Shown here: positions 7,307-14,166 of the stretch, piece after piece
How the letters are laid out: each line of letters starts with the position of its first letter
How positions within the stretch are numbered: position 1 is the first letter of the stretch
NCBI GenBank assembly: GCA_902783155.1
Contig: CACZPR010000049.1
Span: forward strand, 1 to 33,266
DNA length: 33,266 bases
Direction: 5' to 3'
From: an uncultured Spirochaetaceae bacterium
Lineage (GTDB): Bacteria > Spirochaetota > Spirochaetia > Treponematales > Treponemataceae
Notes under the pieces: generated by a model
Database searches by the model: none
Told to the model about the DNA's origin: nothing
What the model saw: only the letters and a program-made list of their open reading frames with translations
Program-made: the position numbers and the translations under genes

Positions 7307-10300
7307 TCACTCTGCCGGTATCAACAGCACCTGCCCGGACCGGATTTTGTTTGCATCGCTAATTCCATTGTGTTCGGCAATCCTGTTGTAGCGGTATGGA
7401 GTTTTGTAGTACGCGGTGGAAATGTCCCAGAGTGTGTCACCCCAGACCACCGTGTATTTTATGTCTTCAGTGCTCGCTGGTGTCGGATTTTTTTTTACAG
7501 GAACAACAGTTTCTGGATTGGAGGCAACAATAATTGTGTCTTCCTTCGCGGGGATTACAACCTGCGCCTGTGGTTCAACTTTTGTTGCAGTTTCAAAAAC
7601 CTTTGGACGCTTGACGACTACCTCTTCCTCGACCGGTTTTGTTTCAGCAGTCTTGGTCTCGGTGGTCTTGGTTTCACTTACAGTTTTTTCTGAAGCAACA
7701 TCTTCGGCTGCAATTTCCTTTTTGATTGTTTCTGCATCAGGTTTTTCTGTGTTGCCTGTCACCGTGCCAGGGAGCTCTTTCTGTTCAATCAGGATTTCAT
7801 CCTGCTCAACAACTTTTTCTGAAGAGCGGGGTTCTCCCATTGACGAAACAATTTCCGTTGATTTTTTGGTGGAAACATTTTTCTCGGCATTTGTGTTTGC
7901 GCTTGCAATCTCCGGTCCGTTTTTCTTTCCTGACTTTGCTCCACGTGACTGGAACACAAGCACAAAGATAACAACGAGACAGGCCGCAAGTGCAGCAATC
8001 AGGAATATGATAGGCTTTTTGCTGTTGTCCTTTTCCTCTTCCTCGCCATATTCCATGGTCTTGGAAACTTTTTTTGCCTTCTTGATTTTTTTCTTTTTTC
8101 CGGCATTTGGATCGACAAAACCATCGGTCTCGCCTTCAAAAACAGCGTCAGTGTCATCAAAGTCGCCAAATATTGCCTTGGTTTCCGAATCCTCCATTTT
8201 GGTTGGGGAATCGTCAAAGTCTGGGAAATCAAAATCGGTGTCGGCGGTGGCACTTGAAACAGAGTCGAATGGGTCCCCAAAATCCGGGAAGTCAGATGGA
8301 ATTGATGATTCTTCAGACTCTATTGATTCGCTTGCTTCTGTTGATTCAATTGATTTTGTTGATTCAATTGATTTTGTTGATTCAATTGATTTTGTTGATT
8401 CAATTGATTTTGTGGACTCTGGTTCGCTCGTCGCATCCAGATTGTCAAAGTCCGGCATGTCCATGTCATCAATGTCAAACGAAGTGTCCTCTTTTGTTTC
8501 AGTTTCTGCAGCCGGTTCGGAATCAGAACTTTCCGTTGCGGCAAAACTTTCTGTCGGAGCAAAACTGTCGGTGTCCGCCGTTCCATCTTCTCCAAAATCG
8601 GGGAGGTCGAGCGAAAAGTCGTCCGCAGGTTTTTCTTCGGGCGCAGGTTCCTCGGTGGATGTCAAATCAACATCACCAAAGTCGGGAAGGTCAAGGCTGT
8701 CAACTGAAAAATCGGATGCGGAATCTGTTTCCGGAGCAGTGTCGATTTCTGTTGTGGCACTGTCCTCGGTGGTTTCCGTTTTTGCTGACTCTGTGTCGGC
8801 GGTATCTACAATTGCGGAATCGTCATCACCAAAGTCCGGCAAATCAAGGTCGGTGGAATCAGTCTGCTCGTCAACGCTGAAATCTGGAAGTGCAATTTCA
8901 TCGGACTCTTCCGTTGCGGCGCTGTCTACAGTTTCTTCTGTCGCGGCTGTGTCGTTTTCATCAAAGTTGGGAAGGTCCAAATCTTTTGAAACTTCCTCGG
9001 TCTGTGGTTCGATAGCATCATTTTCACTTTCGTCCGGGATTGTGAAATCACCCAGGGTCGATGTGCTGTCAAAATCGTCCAGGGAAGATGTGTCAAGCTC
9101 GTCAAAAGTCGGAAGTGAAAAATCAGCCTCGGACTCGGTGGTCTCTTCTTCGCCTTTGGTTTCTGGAACTTCAGTTTCCGCAGGTGCTTCAGGCTCCGTT
9201 TTTTGGTCGGTGTCGGAAACAAGGGCCTCAAAATCAGGAAGGTCGTAAGGATTTTCTTCGGATGTGTCCTGTGGTGCTTCATTCAGATTTTCATCAAAAC
9301 TTTCGTTCGCAAAATCATCAGCAGGCAAATCCTGTGCGGCAAGATTTTCGTCCGGAAGATTTTCATCAAGGGCGAGAGTTGTGTCATCCGCATTTTCGGT
9401 GGCACTTTCTTGTGGGGTGTCCGCAAAAATTGTTTCGCCCAGAGTGTCATCAAAGTCGCCCATGTCGTCAAGTTCCAAATCGGAAAAATCGGGCGGGGCT
9501 ATGTCAGTGTCAACAGGCTCATCATATTTTTCTTCGGGAACGGTATTTCCGGTCGGGATTTCATCAAAGAGGCTTGAGTCCAAAAGTGATGAGGGAATCT
9601 GGAACTCGTTTTCATCAGCGGCAGGCTCGACTTTTTCTTCAACAGCCGGTGCTGCTTTTTCTTCGGCGACAGTCTCCTGTGCGGCTTTGGCTGAGGAGTC
9701 ATCAACAAAAGAAAATCCTGTGCCGTCGTTGTCAACAAAGACATCGCGCTTTTTATTGTCCGCGTCATCAACAAAGAGGTCGTCGGGGCTTAGCATGTCC
9801 TCGTCTGTCAGCGGCTTGTCGGAAACCATGTCGTCATCAATAACCTGCGCGTCGGTCATAAAATCATCGGACACAGGGGCTTCCTCGATTGAATCAATGT
9901 CAAGGGAGGTCAAATCTATTGTCGTGTCATCGTCGTCGTCAAAACCGTTCGATGAAGGGCTGTCCAAATCGGATATGGGGTCAAAAGAAAATGCCTCGTC
10001 GTTTGCGTTGTCAAGAATCGAGCTGACAGCTGAGACACCCGGAAGAATTCCAGAGTCGGAATCGTTGAGGGCGAAATTGGCAGGCTCCTGTCTTTCGGCT
10101 TCGGTGCGTGAGACCAAATCAACTTTGAACGCGGAGGATTTTCCGGTCTCCGGGTCCTTCATCTGCGCGTGGAGATGGTTGTCAGAATCAAGGTTAAGTT
10201 CCAGACTGAAAGTTGGTTCTCCATTCGGATGCGGTTTAAGATGGGTGATTTCCAAACTGTCCACATATTCGGCATCGTCCATGGAATTTGTTTCGGAACG

Positions 10301-10432
10301 GTATAAATCGATTTGTACTTTTGTCTGGTTGTCTTTGACCGTGGTAACTTCCAGGTCCTTTTTTTCAACGCTGCCTTCTTCCAGAATCGGATAAAAAGAG
10401 CCGTCCGCAAGTTTAATTCCGATAGATTTCAT
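7307..10432 (-). CDS. Membrane protein with Hsp70-substrate-domain-like N terminus, acidic PDF repeats, one TM and C-terminal LysM
   Basis: 1041 residues; no family known to me has this whole architecture. Residues 1-107 resemble the beta-sandwich substrate-binding domain of DnaK: an IGIKLADGSFYPI opening, VKDNQTKVQI, an ExxDSLEI strand, a NGEPTFSLELNLDSDNHLHAQ segment and MKDPETGK, all in DnaK order. Residues about 110-780 are a disordered Asp/Glu/Ser/Thr-rich region with about ten copies of a (L/M/F)PDF motif and a perfect SIESTK repeat. A Lys-rich patch precedes the single membrane span (about 807-829); then comes a Lys/Glu/Thr-rich linker and a LysM domain (993-1041, YTVVWGDTLWDIS). Topology should be N-in, LysM in the periplasm on peptidoglycan. 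It resembles FimV/HubP polar hubs in parts but in reversed order. The ATG at 10432 follows AGAGGGG; an extension to 10489 lies on the promoter. Confidence 0.85.
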   Translation of the reverse strand: MKSIGIKLADGSFYPILEEGSVEKKDLEVTTVKDNQTKVQIDLYRSETNSMDDAEYVDSLEITHLKPHPNGEPTFSLELNLDSDNHLHAQMKDPETGKSSAFKVDLVSRTEAERQEPANFALNDSDSGILPGVSAVSSILDNANDEAFSFDPISDLDSPSSNGFDDDDDTTIDLTSLDIDSIEEAPVSDDFMTDAQVIDDDMVSDKPLTDEDMLSPDDLFVDDADNKKRDVFVDNDGTGFSFVDDSSAKAAQETVAEEKAAPAVEEKVEPAADENEFQIPSSLLDSSLFDEIPTGNTVPEEKYDEPVDTDIAPPDFSDLELDDMGDFDDTLGETIFADTPQESATENADDTTLALDENLPDENLAAQDLPADDFANESFDENLNEAPQDTSEENPYDLPDFEALVSDTDQKTEPEAPAETEVPETKGEEETTESEADFSLPTFDELDTSSLDDFDSTSTLGDFTIPDESENDAIEPQTEEVSKDLDLPNFDENDTAATEETVDSAATEESDEIALPDFSVDEQTDSTDLDLPDFGDDDSAIVDTADTESAKTETTEDSATTEIDTAPETDSASDFSVDSLDLPDFGDVDLTSTEEPAPEEKPADDFSLDLPDFGEDGTADTDSFAPTESFAATESSDSEPAAETETKEDTSFDIDDMDMPDFDNLDATSEPESTKSIESTKSIESTKSIESTKSIESTEASESIESEESSIPSDFPDFGDPFDSVSSATADTDFDFPDFDDSPTKMEDSETKAIFGDFDDTDAVFEGETDGFVDPNAGKKKKIKKAKKVSKTMEYGEEEEKDNSKKPIIFLIAALAACLVVIFVLVFQSRGAKSGKKNGPEIASANTNAEKNVSTKKSTEIVSSMGEPRSSEKVVEQDEILIEQKELPGTVTGNTEKPDAETIKKEIAAEDVASEKTVSETKTTETKTAETKPVEEEVVVKRPKVFETATKVEPQAQVVIPAKEDTIIVASNPETVVPVKKNPTPASTEDIKYTVVWGDTLWDISTAYYKTPYRYNRIAEHNGISDANKIRSGQVLLIPAE
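8341..8412. repeat. 18-bp perfect tandem repeat, four copies, inside the LysM protein gene
   Basis: The unit TTGATTCAATTGATTTTG occurs four times without a mismatch (8341, 8359, 8377, 8395) and encodes SIESTK on the minus strand. A partial, diverged copy flanks each side. Perfect identity at synonymous positions points to recent slippage, so copy number probably varies between strains. Confidence 0.95.
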
Positions 10433-10460
10433 ACATACCCCTCTTTTAAATACTATCTTA

Positions 10461-10489
10461 ATTCTAAATGTCGGCATTATTGGAATCAA
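10461..10489 (-). promoter_or_regulatory. Sigma-70 promoter of the LysM protein–slt operon
   Basis: Minus-strand TTGATT (10489-10484), 17 bases, TAGAAT (10466-10461). Start expected near 10454, giving a short leader that includes the AGAGGGG ribosome site. Confidence 0.75.
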
Positions 10490-10542
10490 GGTTTAGGGAA
10501 AGAGTTTTTACTTTAATATGGCAGAACGCCATTTGCTTTGCG

Positions 10543-10571
10543 AAAACAAAAACCGGGGCAAAAAACCCCGG
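10543..10571 (-). terminator. Terminator of the YD-repeat protein gene
   Basis: CCGGGG/CCCCGG stem (10566-10571 with 10553-10558) with a TTTTTTG loop on the minus strand, followed by TTTTTGTTTT. Confidence 0.9.
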
Positions 10572-10589
10572 CGTATTGAAAAGAAGTTT

Positions 10590-11426
10590 TTACTTATAGG
10601 AGTAGGTCACTGCTGACTGGGTTTGAAGCTCGTTGACCGTGCCACCAAATTTTTCGGCAACAAGGTATACGGAAATTTTTGTCGGGTTTCCGTTTGAGTC
10701 GTTCTGGTAGATTTCACGCTCGTAAAGCACATTCTTGCTGTTGTATGTCTGGATTTCGGTCAGCACATTCTTTGCGTCGTAGCGGTAGACCAGTTTTGAT
10801 GTGAGCTGTCCGGACGCATCTGTGTAGTCGATTGTTGAAAGAAGGCCTGCGTCGTTGTAAGAGTAGGTCTCGTGCCTGTCAAGCGAACCGTCTCCATAGT
10901 AGCGGAAGATTTCGGATGGCTTTCCGACATTGTTGTTTGTTGTGATGGACCTGACCAAAAGTTTTCCGCTTCCGTCGTAGTAGGATTCGGTGACTTTGTT
11001 TGTCTTCTGGTTGTACTCGTAGATTGTCTTTCCGGTCAAATTGTTTTCGCCGTCGTACTCATTTTCAACGGTGATTCTTCCGGTGGTGTCGTACTCGTTT
11101 GTCGTCTTCCAGATTATTGCGTTCTGTGCGTTGTAGAATGTGGATGACGTGAGGTGGTATTTCGCGTCGTAGTCGTAGGTCACTTTGTCAACCATGACAT
11201 CCTTTGCGTTGTAGCCTGTACATTCGGTCTCCAGCCCGATGTTGTTGTAGAGGTGGACATACTTCACGGCAACGGACCTGTATGTTGAACCAAATTTTGA
11301 AACAATGGTGTAGTTTGTCTTTGTGTAGTTGGATATGTTCCCCTTGGGTGTGATTGAGTGTGTATCATAGGCCGAGACGCTGGCTGCAACCATGGCGGCA
11401 GCAATGAACAACAAAATCTTTTTCAT
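10590..11426 (-). CDS. Secreted YD/RHS-like beta-repeat protein
   Basis: Predicted exported protein of 278 residues. The signal peptide (1-19, cleavage after SVSA) has no lipobox. From about residue 60 to 260 it is built of eight or so 20-25-residue repeats with the pattern Tyr-x-Tyr/Asn-x-x-Asp/Asn-x-Gly/Asn-x-Leu-x-x-x-x-x-x-Tyr, close to the YD repeats of RHS proteins and to bacterial beta-hairpin repeat proteins. There is no toxin-like C-terminal domain and no autoprotease core, so it is not an RHS toxin. A strong GGAGGA ribosome site precedes the ATG and its own terminator follows, so it is monocistronic. Function is unknown; a surface or periplasmic sugar-binding role would fit but is a guess. 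Confidence 0.75.
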   Translation of the reverse strand: MKKILLFIAAAMVAASVSAYDTHSITPKGNISNYTKTNYTIVSKFGSTYRSVAVKYVHLYNNIGLETECTGYNAKDVMVDKVTYDYDAKYHLTSSTFYNAQNAIIWKTTNEYDTTGRITVENEYDGENNLTGKTIYEYNQKTNKVTESYYDGSGKLLVRSITTNNNVGKPSEIFRYYGDGSLDRHETYSYNDAGLLSTIDYTDASGQLTSKLVYRYDAKNVLTEIQTYNSKNVLYEREIYQNDSNGNPTKISVYLVAEKFGGTVNELQTQSAVTYSYK

Positions 11427-11510
11427 AAATTTCCTCCAAAAAAAATGAGAGATTTCCCTGTTTTTACTTATTATATACTATTTTTCGGCAGAAAAAAAGA
11501 GACTGGACAG

Positions 11511-11534
11511 AAAAAAATGAGTTTTTTGCTCCAT
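11511..11534 (-). terminator. Weak terminator candidate at the end of the ctp operon
   Basis: Minus-strand ATGGAG/CTCAT stem with one bulge, followed by seven T (11511-11517). It lies 19 bases beyond the stop of the AAA+ gene. Confidence 0.4.
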
Positions 11535-11552
11535 CCTTTTGTCTACATTTTT

Positions 11553-12614
11553 TCAGTCGAAATTCAAATCCTCAAGGTCAACTATGTTGTTTCTGGCGAA
11601 AGTACAGGCCCTTACAACTATGTTTCTCAGCTGGCGTATGTTTCCGGTCCACCGGTGGGTCTCCAGTTTTCTAAGCACGGCCTTTGTGAGCGACTTGTGT
11701 TTTTCGGACGCATACATCATGGCGAATCTTGCGATATCGTCGGCGCGTTCGTTCAGGTCCGGGACATTCAGGCGGAGTACGTTGATTCGGTTGTACAAAT
11801 CCTCGCGGAACCTGTTTTCAAGAACCATCTGGTCTATGTCGGCGTTGGTCGCAAAGATGAATCTTCCGGAAAAATATTCTTCGGTATCGCTTCCCTTTGG
11901 TCTGAATTTTCGTTCGGAGATTACGGTCAACAGTTTTGCCTGCATGTCCAGTGGGATTTCGGTTATCTCATCAAAAAAGAGGGTCCCGCCCTGTGCCAGC
12001 TTTAGAACGCCATCCTTTGCGGAGACACCGGTGAACGTGTTTTTCGCCACACCAAAAAGGTCGCCCTCGATGGAGTTGGGATTTGACTCGGCCATTGTGA
12101 AACTGACAAACGGACCTTCCCTTCGTTTTGAATTCTGGTGGATTATTTTTGCGTCGTGCGTTTTTCCAACACCCGTCTTTCCAAGCAGGAGCACGTTCTC
12201 GTCCGATTCCGCGGCGCACTTTAGTCTTCTGAAATATTCTGCCGGTGAAAAACTGTCGTCATGCCGGGCCGAAAGCTGGTATTCATAGCTCACCGAAACT
12301 TTCAGCAAAAAGGTGCTGTCCATCTTGATGAACTTTGCTTTGGGAAAACGTCTATGCTCGCCTGTGGGAAAAAATTTGTCGGATGAAACGCAGAAGCAGC
12401 GAATCTTCATTTTTTGGCAGAACCCATACACTTCGCCAAATCTGTCGGGGCCAAAATCTGAGACGGCAGCCACCGGGGAAAGGTTGAAGGAAAATTCATC
12501 CGCGCCCTGAATCCATATTATTGGAAAATCCGCACCAAGCACAAGGTTGCACCATGCGGCAAGGGATGCGGACTCGCTGATTACGACTATTGCCTTAGTT
12601 TTCAGACTTTGCAT
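11553..12614 (-). CDS. Sigma-54 activator-type AAA+ ATPase without a DNA-binding domain
   Basis: Enhancer-binding-protein family (NtrC type), 353 residues. Residues about 123-345 form the central AAA+ domain: Walker A GKTGVGKT (145-152), Walker B GGTLFFDEI (209-217), the sigma-54 contact loop as NTFTGV (192-197) instead of GAFTGA, the arginine-finger segment NRFREDLYNR (267-276) and sensor II GNIRQLRN (324-331). The protein ends about 20 residues later, so the Fis-type HTH is absent. Residues 1-110 could be a degenerate receiver: VVISES, a D53 in VSDFG, S77/S78 and K97 occupy plausible places, but the usual acidic pair is missing. It overlaps the upstream wecG-like gene by 20 bases and is last in the ctp operon. 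It may serve the hsp20 sigma-54 promoter seen in this window; that is inference. Confidence 0.88.
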   Translation of the reverse strand: MQSLKTKAIVVISESASLAAWCNLVLGADFPIIWIQGADEFSFNLSPVAAVSDFGPDRFGEVYGFCQKMKIRCFCVSSDKFFPTGEHRRFPKAKFIKMDSTFLLKVSVSYEYQLSARHDDSFSPAEYFRRLKCAAESDENVLLLGKTGVGKTHDAKIIHQNSKRREGPFVSFTMAESNPNSIEGDLFGVAKNTFTGVSAKDGVLKLAQGGTLFFDEITEIPLDMQAKLLTVISERKFRPKGSDTEEYFSGRFIFATNADIDQMVLENRFREDLYNRINVLRLNVPDLNERADDIARFAMMYASEKHKSLTKAVLRKLETHRWTGNIRQLRNIVVRACTFARNNIVDLEDLNFD

Positions 12615-13362
12615 TTTGCTTGCTGTCTTTTTTGAAAAGCCTGTACCAAATCAACAGGATTTTGTATTTCATGTAGGGGAAAATCAGGAAGATTTTGAGC
12701 GGATTGTGCTTGATTTCGTCCCAAATTTCCAGGCCCTTGTCAAATTTTTTTTCTGAAATCCTTGTGATTCGTTCCCCGAAGATTCCGATTATGTCCTTCT
12801 GGTAAAGGAAGATGCTTGAGGAAAAACTGTTCCTGCGGTTGTATGCCCATCCATCCTTTTCCTTGATTCCCTCGCTGACCAAAACCAAAGAGGGGGAGGC
12901 CTTGTAGATTGCCTGGACAATATCGTTTTCGACCTGCTTTGGATAGAAGCCAACATAGCGTCCAACAATCTGGAGGTCCTTGAATGTCGCGCGGACATTT
13001 TTTTCTGCCGCCATCAATGTTTTTTTGCGGCCACCAAGCATGTACAGGGATTTATAGTGCGACTCCAACACGCTGAGTATGCTGATTATGGCGTTAAATG
13101 GATTGTAGCGGACCGGAATTGGCTGCCTGAGTTTTTTTGCACCCTTCAAAATGCTTTTGGAGATTGGAAGAATCAGGTCGGCGTTCTGCACACACCTTGC
13201 GTACTCTCCCTTCCGTCTTGCCCTGAGCAAATCCCACACGGAAAGAAAAACAATCTGCTTGGTTCCGGGCTGGGCCTCCATTTCCAGAATCTTTTCCTCA
13301 ATGTCCTGAGCCTCGCAGATGTCCACGGGCACGTCCAAAACCTTTATTCTCTGAATTGCCAT
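12595..13362 (-). CDS. WecG/TagA/CpsF-family (GT26) glycosyltransferase-like protein, divergent
   Basis: 255 residues resembling the GT26 family, which transfers N-acetylmannosamine-type sugars to lipid-linked acceptors for cell-wall or exopolysaccharide synthesis. Family landmarks are the DVPVDI opening, NADLILPIS, the GG segment after YMLGG, IVGRYVGFYP, and PSLVLVSEGIKEKDGW in place of the usual VGLGxPxQE. The substitutions at the canonical Gly/Asp positions (SKSIL, YNPFNA) make normal catalysis uncertain. A C-terminal amphipathic/hydrophobic Lys-rich segment (about 215-245) could bind the membrane. I use the ATG at 13362, preceded by AGAAGGA; it overlaps rsmE by 19 bases. An upstream in-frame ATG at 13425 falls well inside rsmE. 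Confidence 0.72.
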   Translation of the reverse strand: MAIQRIKVLDVPVDICEAQDIEEKILEMEAQPGTKQIVFLSVWDLLRARRKGEYARCVQNADLILPISKSILKGAKKLRQPIPVRYNPFNAIISILSVLESHYKSLYMLGGRKKTLMAAEKNVRATFKDLQIVGRYVGFYPKQVENDIVQAIYKASPSLVLVSEGIKEKDGWAYNRRNSFSSSIFLYQKDIIGIFGERITRISEKKFDKGLEIWDEIKHNPLKIFLIFPYMKYKILLIWYRLFKKDSKQNAKSEN

Positions 13363-14162
13363 AGTTCCTTCTCCCTTAGTGTATTCTGCACAACCGCCAA
13401 ACCGTATAACGCCGCAGTCTCGCAACGCAGTATGTTTGTCATAAAATGCACGGGAAGTATTCCATATTTTTTCATAACCGCGATTTCGTTCGGTGAGATG
13501 CCGCCTTCCGCACCCACGAACACAGCGATTTTTTCTGCTCTGGTATTATCGGCAAAAGCCTCGTGGATTGTTATGGTTCCCTCGCTCTGTTCGTAAAGGA
13601 CCACTGCCCTGCCTTGATTTTTGCTCTCCGTTTTCCAGATTTCCAGGGCATTTTCCAGGGACACGCATGGCATGACCCTCGTTTCAACTGGCGAACCGCT
13701 TTGCTCCCGGGCCTCGGTGATTATGCGCTGCCAACGGTTGTCCTTGCCGTCGCTTTTTTTTTGTGCGGATTCGACCGGACCGCTTTGGCAGAACTCTCCG
13801 ACCACCGGGACAACGGCTGAGACTCCACATTCCGTCGCCTGCCTTATAATCAGGTCCATCTTTGGTGGTTTTGCGACAAACTGGAAAAGCCAGATTTCCT
13901 GTGGCACGGGTGCGTTTTTTTTGTCCAACGCCGTGTCCGATTTTTCATCCGACCTTTTTCCCGCGCACTGGAGCATAAGACTTTTTTCCGTCTGGTTGAT
14001 TTTGGCTACCGTCATTTGCTGCATGGAACCATCGGGAAGACGAACGTCAATCATGTCGCCCGGCTCCACACGCAGCACCTGAACAATGTGCCGGTATTTT
14101 TTTCCCGACACTTCAAGGCAGCCAGAACTGTCCAGACCGGAATCCGCTATGAACTGCCTCAT
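13344..14162 (-). CDS. rsmE: 16S rRNA (uracil-1498-N3)-methyltransferase RsmE
   Basis: SPOUT-class RNA methyltransferase of 272 residues that methylates U1498 of 16S rRNA with S-adenosylmethionine. The N-terminal PUA-like domain starts MRQFIA and contains HIVQVLRVEPGD. The trefoil-knot signature is clear near the C terminus: FVGAEGGISPNEI followed by ILRCETAALYGLAVVQ. A Lys/Asp-rich loop (about residues 69-85) lengthens the junction of the two domains. Its ATG lies two to four bases beyond the stop of ctp, with no strong ribosome site of its own, so it is probably translated by coupling. It overlaps the next gene by 19 bases. Confidence 0.93.
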   Translation of the reverse strand: MRQFIADSGLDSSGCLEVSGKKYRHIVQVLRVEPGDMIDVRLPDGSMQQMTVAKINQTEKSLMLQCAGKRSDEKSDTALDKKNAPVPQEIWLFQFVAKPPKMDLIIRQATECGVSAVVPVVGEFCQSGPVESAQKKSDGKDNRWQRIITEAREQSGSPVETRVMPCVSLENALEIWKTESKNQGRAVVLYEQSEGTITIHEAFADNTRAEKIAVFVGAEGGISPNEIAVMKKYGILPVHFMTNILRCETAALYGLAVVQNTLREKELWQFRE

Positions 14163-14166
14163 CAGC

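Noticed and set aside
8341..8412. CRISPR array
   Set aside because: The repeats are contiguous, in frame and without spacers; no cas genes are present.
7416..10394. Two long plus-strand open frames (610 and 376 codons) rich in Ser/Val
   Set aside because: They are antisense to the acidic arm of the LysM protein; GAx/GAT codons read in reverse give Ser/Val-rich frames. No ribosome site or family motif.
11539..12288. Plus-strand frames of 215 and 249 codons over the AAA+ gene
   Set aside because: Antisense to a gene with complete AAA+ motifs; no start signal or recognisable domain.
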